Below are positions 13,357 through 21,056 of a stretch of 21,173 nucleotides of DNA, one piece after another. Both the position numbers and the translations under genes were made by a program. The notes under the pieces were generated by a model, which saw nothing but the letters and a program-made list of their open reading frames with translations, was not told where the DNA came from and did not search any database. Source of the stretch: JAFGED01 sp034430835 (GTDB lineage Bacteria; Chloroflexota; Anaerolineae; B4-G1); contig DAOUDX010000365.1 in assembly GCA_034430835.1 (NCBI GenBank), forward strand, positions 1-21,173. Direction: 5' to 3'. Within the stretch, counting starts at the first letter, position 1. Each line of letters opens with the position of its first letter.

Positions 13357-15825
13357 CTACGCGAACATCCCCACAGTCAGTTCCTTCGAGCGACCATTTC
13401 CACCCTCGGGAGCCTCATCCATTGCCACCTCGAATTCGACCTGCGGGGCAAGAGCCTGCTCCAGCACCTCGTCCAGGTGCTCGACCAGCACGAACTCCAA
13501 CTCGCCCCGGATCTCCTGCGGCACGTCGTCCAGATCGATCTCGTTGGCCCGGGGCAGTATGATCGTCTTCAACCCATAACGATGGGCGGCCAACACCTTC
13601 TGCTTCACGCCGCCGATGGGCAACACCTGTCCCTGTAGCGTCACCTCGCCCGTCATCCCCAAGTCGCCGCGCACGCGCCGCCCGGTCAGTTCCGAGACCA
13701 GCGCCGTCACCAACGTCACGCCGGCCGAAGGGCCGTCCTTGGGGATCGCGCCTGCCGGAACGTGCAGGTGGACCACCTTATCATCGAGCGTATCCTCCGC
13801 CAAGCCCAGGTCCTCAAGCTCGCCATGCACGTAGCTCAAGGCAATGCGGGCCGACTCCTTCATCACGTCGCCAAGCTGGCCCGTAAGGATGAGGTCGCCC
13901 TTACCATCCATCACCTTCGCCTCGACAAAGAGCACCTCGCCACCGGCGGGCGTCCATGCCAGGCCGGTCGCCACGCCGGGCAACTCTGTACGCAAGTAGG
14001 ACTCGTCGCGGTAGCGGGGCTTGCCCAGGTACTCGCGCACCTGGTCGGGATCGACGACCACGTCGCACGCCTCGTCACACGTCGCGATCTTGGTGGCGAC
14101 CTTGCGCAGCGCGCGCCCGATCTCCCGCTCCAGGTTGCGCACCCCAGCCTCACGGGTAAAGTCACGAATAATGGCCTTCAGCCCATCATCCGTAAACTTC
14201 GCCTCTTCCGGCTGCAGGCCGTTGACCTTGACTTGGCGCGGCACCAGATACCCCTGGGCGATCTGCACCTTGTCGTACTCGGTGTAGCCGTCGATCTCGA
14301 TGATCTCCATCCGGTCCCGCAGCGGGGCCGGGATGGTGCTCAACGTGTTGGCCGTCGTGATGAAGAACACCTCGCTAAGGTCAAAGTCCACATCCAGGTA
14401 GTGATCGCGAAAGGCGTGATTCTGCTGCGGATCGAGCACCTCCAGCAAGGCGCTGGCCGGGTCGCCCCGCCAATCGTTGCCGATCTTGTCCACCTCGTCT
14501 AACATAAAGACTGGATTGCGGGTGCCCGCCCGCTTGACCGCCTGGATGATACGGCCAGGCATCGCACCGATGTAGGTGCGCCGGTGACCGCGAATCTCGG
14601 CCTCATCCCGCATCCCGCCCAGGCTCATACGGGTGAATTCCCGTCCGAGCGCCCGCGCGATGGAACGCCCCAGGCTGGTCTTGCCCACCCCTGGAGGCCC
14701 GACGAAGCACAGAATAGCCGCTGCCCGCTCGTCATCATCCTCCACGCCGCGCTCCAGCCGCAGCTTGCGCACCGCCAGGTACTCCAGAATGCGCTCCTTG
14801 ACCTTCTCCAGCCCATAGTGATCTTGGTTGAGCACCTGCTCTGCATGGGACAGATCCAGGTTATCCTCAGACAACTTGTTCCACGGCAGATCGGTCAACC
14901 AGTCCAGGTACGTCTTGATCACGCCAGCCTCGGCCGACTGCGGGTTCATTTGCGCCAAGCGATCCAACTCCCGCTCGGCCTCCTTGCGCGCCTCCTCAGG
15001 CAGGCCGGCCTCTTCGATCTTTTTTCGATACCCCTCGACATCTGACTCGTCGCCGCTCTCGCCCAACTCCTTCTGAATGGCCTTCAGTTGCTGGCGCAGG
15101 AAGTATTCGCGCTGGGTCTTTTCCATCTCTCCCTGTGCTTCATCGCGGATTCTCTTGCCCAGCTCCAATACTTCCGTCTCGCGTTGCACATGAGTCAGCA
15201 ACACCCGCATCTGCACCGATAGATCGTCCCCGGCCAACACGCTCTGCGCCTGCTCCACGTCCAACCGAACGTTGGAGGCGATCATGTACAGAAGCACCGC
15301 CGGCTCATTGATCTGATCGAGGATATCCATGATGCCCTCAGGTACCTGCGGGAAAAACAGGACCATACGCCGCGCAGCGGCCAGCAACTCGCGCCGCAAC
15401 GCCTCGATCTCGGCCTCATCACCGAGCGTCTCCGGCATCTGCTCGAACCGTGCCTTTAGATAGGGTTCCTCGGTTAACCAATCGGCGATACGCACCCGCG
15501 CCAGCCCGCGCACCACGATCTGATAATCGTCGTCAATACGCAGTGCCCGCTCGACGACAGCCAGCGTACCCGCTTGATAGACACCATCGGGCCCGGGCTC
15601 CTCAATCGACGGATCAGTCATTGCCGCCAGAACCATCAGCCGGTCGCCCTCCAGAACATCCTCCAGCAGGCGCACCGAGCGCTCCAGGCCAACAGCCAAA
15701 GGCAGCAGGGTATGCGGGAACGCGACCACGTTTCGCAGCGGCAGTACCGGCAACTCGCTGGGCCATTCACTACGCTGGATGGCGTTCTCCCGACCCCTTT
15801 CCTGAATCAATGGTAGCAACATCAT
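13357..15825 (-). CDS. lon: ATP-dependent protease Lon
   Basis: 822 residues, close to the usual Lon length. The N-terminal substrate-binding domain begins LPVLPLRNVVAFPH, followed by a coiled-coil linker. The AAA+ domain has Walker A GPPGVGKTS and Walker B-region PVFMLDEVDKIG. The C-terminal protease domain has KDGPSAGV with catalytic Ser700 and GGVKQKVLAAHR with catalytic Lys743. Lon degrades misfolded and regulatory proteins in the cytoplasm using ATP. Translation starts at ATG 15825 or at the adjacent ATG (15822), with GAGGTG just upstream. A 15-bp palindrome about 60 bases upstream could be an operator. The last 30 residues after the protease domain are Glu/Gly-rich and variable in the family. 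Confidence 0.97.
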   Translation of the reverse strand: MMLLPLIQERGRENAIQRSEWPSELPVLPLRNVVAFPHTLLPLAVGLERSVRLLEDVLEGDRLMVLAAMTDPSIEEPGPDGVYQAGTLAVVERALRIDDDYQIVVRGLARVRIADWLTEEPYLKARFEQMPETLGDEAEIEALRRELLAAARRMVLFFPQVPEGIMDILDQINEPAVLLYMIASNVRLDVEQAQSVLAGDDLSVQMRVLLTHVQRETEVLELGKRIRDEAQGEMEKTQREYFLRQQLKAIQKELGESGDESDVEGYRKKIEEAGLPEEARKEAERELDRLAQMNPQSAEAGVIKTYLDWLTDLPWNKLSEDNLDLSHAEQVLNQDHYGLEKVKERILEYLAVRKLRLERGVEDDDERAAAILCFVGPPGVGKTSLGRSIARALGREFTRMSLGGMRDEAEIRGHRRTYIGAMPGRIIQAVKRAGTRNPVFMLDEVDKIGNDWRGDPASALLEVLDPQQNHAFRDHYLDVDFDLSEVFFITTANTLSTIPAPLRDRMEIIEIDGYTEYDKVQIAQGYLVPRQVKVNGLQPEEAKFTDDGLKAIIRDFTREAGVRNLEREIGRALRKVATKIATCDEACDVVVDPDQVREYLGKPRYRDESYLRTELPGVATGLAWTPAGGEVLFVEAKVMDGKGDLILTGQLGDVMKESARIALSYVHGELEDLGLAEDTLDDKVVHLHVPAGAIPKDGPSAGVTLVTALVSELTGRRVRGDLGMTGEVTLQGQVLPIGGVKQKVLAAHRYGLKTIILPRANEIDLDDVPQEIRGELEFVLVEHLDEVLEQALAPQVEFEVAMDEAPEGGNGRSKELTVGMFA

Positions 15826-15881
15826 TCACCTCGCTAATCCACAATACGGAATAATACACTTAGCCGTGCGTGCATTATCTA

Positions 15882-15896
15882 TTCCAAGTATTGGAA
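15882..15896. promoter_or_regulatory. palindromic candidate operator upstream of lon
   Basis: TTCCAA, a 3-base centre and TTGGAA form a perfect interrupted palindrome 57 bases before the lon start. It is not the CIRCE sequence recognised by HrcA. On the minus strand it is directly followed by TAGATAAT, a possible -10, so a bound dimer would block that promoter. Confidence 0.35.
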
Positions 15897-15933
15897 AAGC
15901 GTTGCGATTCCATTAGAAGCGCGTTAGAAAACA

Positions 15934-15970
15934 CGAGCGCACCCCCCATTCTATACGGGGGGTGCGCTCG
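15934..15970 (-). terminator. very strong hairpin terminator
   Basis: A perfect 14-bp stem (CGAGCGCACCCCCC with its complement at 15957-15970) around a 9-base loop. On the minus strand it is followed by TGTTTTCT, a modest T-tract, and it lies 25 bases after the stop of the small reading frame at 15995. It also insulates lon from upstream transcription. Confidence 0.75.
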
Positions 15971-15994
15971 ACCAGTTTCCGAACCCGATGTTTG

Positions 15995-16105
15995 CTAGGC
16001 CACCGAGCTAAGCACCGGCCGGAACTTGTACCGGTATATTCGATCTGATACAATTCCCCCGTGTCCTGGTGGCGCTGTGATTGACTTGTTAAGCTGCCAG
16101 ACCAT
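15995..16105 (-). CDS. candidate 36-residue small protein
   Basis: ATG at 16105 is preceded by AAGGGTGA seven bases upstream and the frame ends in TAG at 15995. The product starts MVWQLNKS, includes APPGHGGIVSDRIYRYKF and ends LSSVA. It is basic and contains no membrane segment. A very strong hairpin terminator follows, which supports a real short transcript. A longer in-frame start at 16195 exists but would run through an upstream hairpin and the insertion-sequence end. No family is recognised. Confidence 0.4.
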   Translation of the reverse strand: MVWQLNKSITAPPGHGGIVSDRIYRYKFRPVLSSVA

Positions 16106-16124
16106 AGTATAGTCACCCTTGACC

Positions 16125-16154
16125 AAAAAGCGCCCCACAGCATTCGAGGCGCTT
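16125..16154 (-). terminator. hairpin with T-run in the leader of the small reading frame
   Basis: On the minus strand AAGCGCC (16154-16148) pairs with GGCGCTT (16134-16128) and is followed by a TTTTT run (16129-16125), about 20 bases before the ATG of the 36-residue frame. It could terminate transcription coming from the insertion sequence or act as an attenuator. Confidence 0.4.
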
Positions 16155-16301
16155 GGGGCTTGACCAGACCGATGAGGGGGGGGATTGTGCCTCACTGGTT
16201 ACGTTTCTTCGGCCCCATAACAGGTTGTCTGTCCAGTTCTCGCTCCGGGGTAAAATAGATTTGCGCGATCTATCTCACCCTTTCCGACGCTCTACCCCAT
16301 C

Positions 16302-16589
16302 AACCACAAGATTTGGGCCAAACAGGGCTGTACCACCACGATACCCACCAGTATCGGCGCGCGCACCCGCTACCAGATCGACCGCGATGGCGACATCTAC
16401 AAGGAAATCTACAACCAGCGTACCGCCACCGAGCGCATCAACGCCCAGGCCAAGGAGCTTGGCATCGAGCGCCCCAGGCTGCGCAACAGCCAGGCCATTG
16501 CCAACAAGAATACCTTCATCTATGTCTTGATCAACCTGCGCGCCTTGCACCGCGTGCGGCGGAAGAAGGCCAACCGGCAACCCAAGTAG
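16302..16589 (+). pseudogene. C-terminal fragment of a DDE transposase
   Basis: A 95-codon frame starting around NHKIWAKQGCT that matches the end of the intact transposase segment by segment: TSIGAR.RY.. DR, RTATERINAQAKELGIERP, LRNSQAIAN and TFIYVLINLRAL. It keeps the full Y(2)R(3)E(6)K signature (YNQRTATERINAQAK). No start codon exists in frame and a stop lies about 50 bases further upstream, so it cannot make a functional enzyme. It belongs to the deleted element around it and is a diverged relative, not a recent duplicate, of the intact copy. Confidence 0.85.
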
Positions 16590-16620
16590 TTTGTAAACGT
16601 GCGGCGTTGTGCTCATCCGC

Positions 16621-16648
16621 GCCCAGCGTAATCCCGGTTACGCTGGGC
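16621..16648 (+). terminator. hairpin after the transposase remnant
   Basis: GCCCAGCGTAA (16621-16631) pairs perfectly with TTACGCTGGGC (16638-16648) around a 6-base loop. It occupies the same place, just after the transposase stop, as the hairpin in the intact element. Confidence 0.55.
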
Positions 16649-16771
16649 GTAATCACCTCGTAACCACCTCATTCAGCTGATTCGACCTTTTATTGTTTGC
16701 GTAAGACCTGGTTACGCTTTTCGTAATCAGCGTGTAACCAGCTCGTAACCAGCTAAACCTGGTCCGCCCCT

Positions 16772-17291
16772 CTCGTTCGGATCGAATCCCCTGCAACAAC
16801 AGACCCCCAGCCACCTTGTCAAGCCACACCAGACTTTCAGTATCCTCGTTCGGATCGAATCCCCTGCAACACACCTCATGCTCGCGGCCCTGAGCGTCGT
16901 AGTAGATCTTTCAGTATCCTCGTTCGGATCGAATCCCCTGCAACTACCGACTCGCCGGTTCCGTAATAGCTCACGATGAACTTTCAGTATCCTCGTTCGG
17001 ATCGAATCCCCTGCAACTGGTGTGGATGATTGGCGTCTGCCTGAATTGCGTGTCTTTCAGTATCCTCGTTCGGATCGAATCCCCTGCAACCACCGTATTT
17101 GACATAGCCATATTACTTTCCCTCCACCCTTTCAGTATCCTCGTTCGGATCGAATCCCCTGCAACCGAGCCTGACGATCATGACGCCGGAGACCGGTACC
17201 ACTTTCAGTATCCTCGTTCGGATCGAATCCCCTGCAACAACAGAAGAAATCTCAGACGCCGAAATCCTGCACCTCTTTCAGTATCCTCGTT
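16772..17291 (-). CRISPR. CRISPR array, left segment
   Basis: Seven spacers and eight repeat copies: a truncated repeat (16772-16797, last 26 bases), six intact 37-bp repeats starting at 16834, 16908, 16981, 17054, 17129 and 17202, and the left 17 bases of a repeat at 17275-17291 that is cut by the insertion sequence. On the plus strand the repeat begins CTTTCAGTATCC and ends TCCCCTGCAAC. On the minus strand it begins GTTGCAGG and ends ACTGAAAG, the usual crRNA orientation for type I/III systems, so minus-strand transcription is inferred. Spacers are 36-38 bp and all different. This is probably the older, leader-distal end. Confidence 0.97.
17286..17291. repeat. target-site duplication, left copy
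   Basis: CTCGTT immediately before the element's GAGGG end; identical to 19153-19158 and part of the CRISPR repeat. Confidence 0.85.
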
Positions 17292-17366
17292 GAGGGTTCG
17301 ACAAGTGAATTGACTGGTTACGATTCGGCGTAATCAGTGCCGAACCTTGTGCACCCGCTGTTCCTC

Positions 17367-17400
17367 AAATCGTAACCAGTGAAATGACTGGTTACGATTT
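17367..17400. repeat. subterminal palindrome of the insertion sequence, left
   Basis: A perfect 14-bp inverted repeat (AAATCGTAACCAGT and its complement) around GAAATG. It includes both orientations of the CGTAACCAGT core also found in the terminal repeats. A second, imperfect copy lies at 17444-17471. Iterated cores near the end suggest transposase-binding sites; such hairpins can also stop outside transcription from entering the transposase gene. Confidence 0.75.
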
Positions 17401-17561
17401 CCACAATGCAATCCCGCTCCACATTCTGAACACTTCGACTCTAGCGTAACCAGTCAAATGACTTGTTACGCCCGAAATTCTGCAAACCAGCCTGTCAGGC
17501 GTGCTTTTTGCGCTAAAATGAGGATGTCCAAGTCCAATTTTAGTTCAAAGGAGCACAAACC

Positions 17562-19052
17562 ATGACAGGCTTACCTATTGTAACGCATTTTTCGGCCTTG
17601 CAAAACCACCTTCCGCGCTTTCTGCGCAAATCTCGGTGTCCGCCTCGTGACAATTTACACACCTTCTGGACACACCGGCGGCTGCCCAAGTGGGTCATCA
17701 GCTCAGCTCCCGCGATGCGCCATCTGGATCTTCTGGGGCCGCTCCCCTGGCATCGCTTTCCAGAGCGCGACTTGCAGCGCAACTGGGGCCAACCCACTGT
17801 TCCTTATGCTGCCTTCGCCGCCGCCTGCCTCCTGCAGCTAAACGAGCATTTGGTTCATATGTCCGATCTGCGCGACTATCTGATCGAACATCCCGCTTTT
17901 ATATACCTGTTCGGCTTCCCTCTCGTGCCCGCCCGCTCTAGTTCCTGCGGCTTCGATCCCGAAGCCAGCCTGCCCACACAGCGACACTTCACACGCTTGC
18001 TGCGCACTATGCCCAACGCTGTCCCAAAGTTCCTGCTCGGCGCCAGCATTGCGGCCATTCTCGAAGCGCTCGCCGATGCCCAATGTGCCGATGTCGCACA
18101 GACCATCTCCCTCGATACCAAGCACATCATCGCCTGGGTCAAGGAGAACAACCCCAAGGCCTACGTCTCTGAACGCTACGACAAGGCCAAGCAACCCTCT
18201 GGTGATCCCGACTGCAAACTCGGCTGCAAGCGGCGGTACAACCAGCGCACCACCCCAGACGACGTTGATACCCCCTCTCATAATCCCGTCCCCGCCAGCA
18301 CACTGAGCGTCGGGGAGTACTATTGGGGCTACGGCTCCGGCGTCGTCGCTACCAAGGTCCCTGGCTGGGGCGAGTTCGTCATCGCGGAGCTAACCCTACC
18401 CTTCAATCGCTCCGACGTTGTCTACTTCTTCCCCTTGATGGGCCAAACTGACCGTCATTTGGGCTTCCGACCCCGTATCGGCGCCTTTGATGCGGCGTTT
18501 GACGCCTTTTACGTCTACGAGTACTTCCATCGGGACGACGACCCAGGTGCTTTTGCCGCAGTCCCCTTTGTCCAGAAAGGCGGCTACAAGGTCAACAGAC
18601 GCCATTTTGGCCCTGCACCCGCAAGGCTTCCCCTGTGCGCTGCGGGGCTTCCCATGCCTCTGCTATTCACCTACACCGACCGCACTTCCACCCTCGTTGA
18701 ACACGAGCGCGGCAAGTACATCTGCCCGCTTCAGACTGAAGACGCACCCCACGGTGCTTCCTGCCCTGTCGATCACAAACGCTGGTCCAAGGGTGGCTGC
18801 ACCGCGATGATGCCCACCAGCATCGGTGCCCGGCTCCGCTATACCCTGGATCGAGAGAGTGCGGCTTACAAAGACGCCTATCGCCAGCGCTCTGCCACCG
18901 AACGCATCAACAGCCAGGCCGTAGCCCTTGGCATCGAGCGCCCGCATCTGCGCAATAGTCAGGCCATCGCCAACCGCAACACCCTGATCTACACGCTCAT
19001 CAACCTGCGCTTCCTCCGGCGCATTCGCGCTCGTCTGGCTACAAACGGTTGA
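17562..19052 (+). CDS. DDE transposase
   Basis: 496 residues, starting MTGLPIVTHF with AAAGGAG eight bases upstream. Catalytic residues can be proposed: Asp185 in SLDTKHIIAWVKENNPKAY, Asp310 or Asp314 in GAFDAAFDAFYVYEYF, and Glu447 in YRQRSATERIN, which fits the Y(2)R(3)E part of the IS4-type signature. The following lysine of that signature is Val454 here, whereas the remnant at 16302-16589 keeps it. A cysteine-containing segment (YICPLQ to KGGCTAMMP, about 387-417) precedes the catalytic glutamate. It is the only gene of the element and fills most of it. The frame is intact, so the element could be active or recently so. Its stop is followed by a hairpin with a T-run. Confidence 0.9.
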   Translation: MTGLPIVTHFSALQNHLPRFLRKSRCPPRDNLHTFWTHRRLPKWVISSAPAMRHLDLLGPLPWHRFPERDLQRNWGQPTVPYAAFAAACLLQLNEHLVHMSDLRDYLIEHPAFIYLFGFPLVPARSSSCGFDPEASLPTQRHFTRLLRTMPNAVPKFLLGASIAAILEALADAQCADVAQTISLDTKHIIAWVKENNPKAYVSERYDKAKQPSGDPDCKLGCKRRYNQRTTPDDVDTPSHNPVPASTLSVGEYYWGYGSGVVATKVPGWGEFVIAELTLPFNRSDVVYFFPLMGQTDRHLGFRPRIGAFDAAFDAFYVYEYFHRDDDPGAFAAVPFVQKGGYKVNRRHFGPAPARLPLCAAGLPMPLLFTYTDRTSTLVEHERGKYICPLQTEDAPHGASCPVDHKRWSKGGCTAMMPTSIGARLRYTLDRESAAYKDAYRQRSATERINSQAVALGIERPHLRNSQAIANRNTLIYTLINLRFLRRIRARLATNG

Positions 19053-19077
19053 CCCGCTACCTTCCCCTCTCAGCGCC

Positions 19078-19109
19078 AAGCGTAACCAGTCATTTCACTG
19101 GTTACGCTT
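19078..19109 (+). terminator. hairpin after the transposase, also a subterminal repeat
   Basis: AAGCGTAACCAGT pairs perfectly over 13 bp with ACTGGTTACGCTT around CATTTC, followed by TTTTTCG. It would end transposase transcription, and contains the same core as the terminal repeats. Confidence 0.7.
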
Positions 19110-19152
19110 TTTCGTGCTCATGGCGTAACCAGTCAGGACTTGTCCAACCCTC

Positions 19153-19158
19153 CTCGTT
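19153..19158. repeat. target-site duplication, right copy
   Basis: CTCGTT immediately after the element's CCCTC end, identical to 17286-17291. Confidence 0.85.
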
Positions 19159-21015
19159 CGGATCGAATCCCCTGCAACCTGGCCGAGGGAGGGGTGGGCT
19201 ATTACCCGATTGAGGAACTTTCAGTATCCTCGTTCGGATCGAATCCCCTGCAACCTGCCTAGCGACGGTCAAGGCGATCTACCGGGCCTACTTTCAGTAT
19301 CCTCGTTCGGATCGAATCCCCTGCAACTGATCACAATAGACCGTGCCAGTTCAGCATTGTCATCTTTCAGTATCCTCGTTCGGATCGAATCCCCTGCAAC
19401 TTGGCATGCCAGGCCGTGCGCCGGTGCGTGTGACATCTTTCAGTATCCTCGTTCGGATCGAATCCCCTGCAACTTGTGGAAAGAGGAGGACTTTGATATA
19501 ATCATAGCAGGCTTTCAGTATCCTCGTTCGGATCGAATCCCCTGCAACTTTCGGTGGCCAATCGCCCCAGGGTATCGTCGGTATCTCTTTCAGTATCCTC
19601 GTTCGGATCGAATCCCCTGCAACCGGGGCTGGAGGCGCTGGTGGAGATGGAGCGCATCACTTTCAGTATCCTCGTTCGGATCGAATCCCCTGCAACCTGC
19701 TCCAGGTACTGGTGGTTGTAGCATTAACCTTTCTTTCAGTATCCTCGTTCGGATCGAATCCCCTGCAACCGGGCGGGGCGGGGAGCGATACCGGCAGGCT
19801 CAACGCTTTCAGTATCCTCGTTCGGATCGAATCCCCTGCAACATTGGGACGAGCTGGCGGCCGACCTGGCGACGATACGCTTTCAGTATCCTCGTTCGGA
19901 TCGAATCCCCTGCAACTGTTCGATGACAAAATCAGCATCGAAACTCCCAGGACTTTCAGTATCCTCGTTCGGATTGAATCCCCTGCAACCACCCGACAAG
20001 GCTATCCAGCGCTGCGCCGCCGTCCTCTTTCAGTATCCTCGTTCGGATCGAATCCCCTGCAACTCGTCGCACCGCGTTCCATCTAAGAACTCCGTCAGTC
20101 TTTCAGTATCCTCGTTCGGATCGAATCCCCTGCAACTGCCACTCCCCACCGCGATGGACAAAGGCGCGCTATCTTTCAGTATCCTCGTTCGGATCGAATC
20201 CCCTGCAACTGGTTTCCCGTGGTGTTGGCCTTGACCCGCATCGGCACTTTCAGTATCCTCGTTCGGATCGAATCCCCTGCAACCGGGCGACGACTACGCA
20301 CAGATCATCCAGACGATAGCTTTCAGTATCCTCGTTCGGATCGAATCCCCTGCAACCGATGCGGCGAACCGCCCCGCCGTGTGGGATCTCGACTTTCAGT
20401 ATCCTCGTTCGGATCGAATCCCCTGCAACAGTACACAGCGTCATTCGGTGAGTTGCTAATATCGCTCTTTCAGTATCCTCGTTCGGATCGAATCCCCTGC
20501 AACTTTACCGGCACTTTTAGACTGGCTTACTGTGCATCACTTTCAGTATCCTCGTTCGGATCGAATCCCCTGCAACAGTCCAGCGTGGCGACGAGCGGCA
20601 TCAGCGTGTGCACTTTCAGTATCCTCGTTCGGATCGAATCCCCTGCAACTATGTACAACTCGCCCGATGGCGTGGGCGTGTTCAGCTTTCAGTATCCTCG
20701 TTCGGATCGAATCCCCTGCAACCGCGCTGATCGAGATGGGTGCGACCGAGGCAGTTTACTTTCAGTATCCTCGTTCGGATCGAATCCCCTGCAACCGCTG
20801 ACGTTCAACCGCCAGGCGCAGACGGTCAAACCTTTCAGTATCCTCGTTCGGATCGAATCCCCTGCAACTGGCCCAGCGGACGACCGTCAAGGCGCGCTCC
20901 GCGTCTTTCAGTATCCTCGTTCGGATCGAATCCCCTGCAACATTTTCATCTACGACGTGGCTAACAATGGACTCGCAACTTTCAGTATCCTCGTTCGGAT
21001 CGAATCCCCTGCAAC
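19153..21015 (-). CRISPR. CRISPR array, right segment
   Basis: The right 26 bases of the split repeat (19153-19178) followed by 25 intact 37-bp repeats from 19218 to 21015 and 25 spacers of 36-39 bp. The repeat (CTTTCAGTATCC to TCCCCTGCAAC on the plus strand) is unchanged in all but one copy, 19953-19989, which has a single C-to-T change in GGATTGAATC. The period is about 73 bp. The last repeat is perfect, and array order and repeat orientation suggest this right end is leader-proximal and transcribed on the minus strand. Whole array: 31 intact repeats, one split, one truncated, 32 spacers. No cas gene is complete in the window. Confidence 0.98.
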
Positions 21016-21056
21016 CTGCCACCCGCGTCGGCACCAGCGGATACGTAACCACACCT

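Larger units (their letters stand above)
16174..16771. mobile_element. internally deleted insertion-sequence remnant
   Basis: Related to the intact element at 17292-19152. The left end begins GAGGGG and reaches CTCACTGGTTACG after 30 bases. The right end runs from CGTAACCAGC (16744) to CCGCCCCT, giving imperfect terminal inverted repeats that share the GAGGG tip and the CTGGTTACG core. Inside are a TAAAAT promoter-like site, the last third of a transposase frame and a hairpin after its stop. The bulk of the transposase gene is missing. The right border abuts a CRISPR repeat at exactly the base where the intact element is inserted; the left border is not CRISPR sequence, so flanking array DNA was lost. 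Confidence 0.75.
17292..19152 (+). mobile_element. intact DDE insertion sequence inside a CRISPR repeat
   Basis: 1861 bp bounded by imperfect inverted repeats: left 17292-17322 (GAGGGTTCGACAAGT, then TGACTGGTTACG) and right 19124-19152 (CGTAACCAGTCA, then ACTTGTCCAACCCTC). The hexamer CTCGTT is duplicated on each side. Removing the element and one CTCGTT restores a perfect 37-bp CRISPR repeat. It has one transposase gene flanked by palindromic copies of CGTAACCAGT/ACTGGTTACG. The transposase signature resembles the IS4 family, and the 6-bp duplication would also suit IS1634-like elements; the exact family is not assigned. Confidence 0.93.

Noticed and set aside
13762..14502. A 246-codon frame antisense to lon
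   Set aside because: Complementary shadow of a strongly conserved gene; composition is not protein-like.
16153..16663. Two overlapping plus-strand frames (16153-16530 and 16313-16663) in the remnant element
   Set aside because: They are out of frame with the transposase-derived frame, which shows clear similarity to the intact transposase and ends at 16589.
16772..16797. The truncated first repeat as a natural degenerate end of the array
   Set aside because: The lost part is replaced by an insertion-sequence end at the same base as in the intact insertion, and the remaining 26 bases are perfect, unlike gradual terminal-repeat decay.
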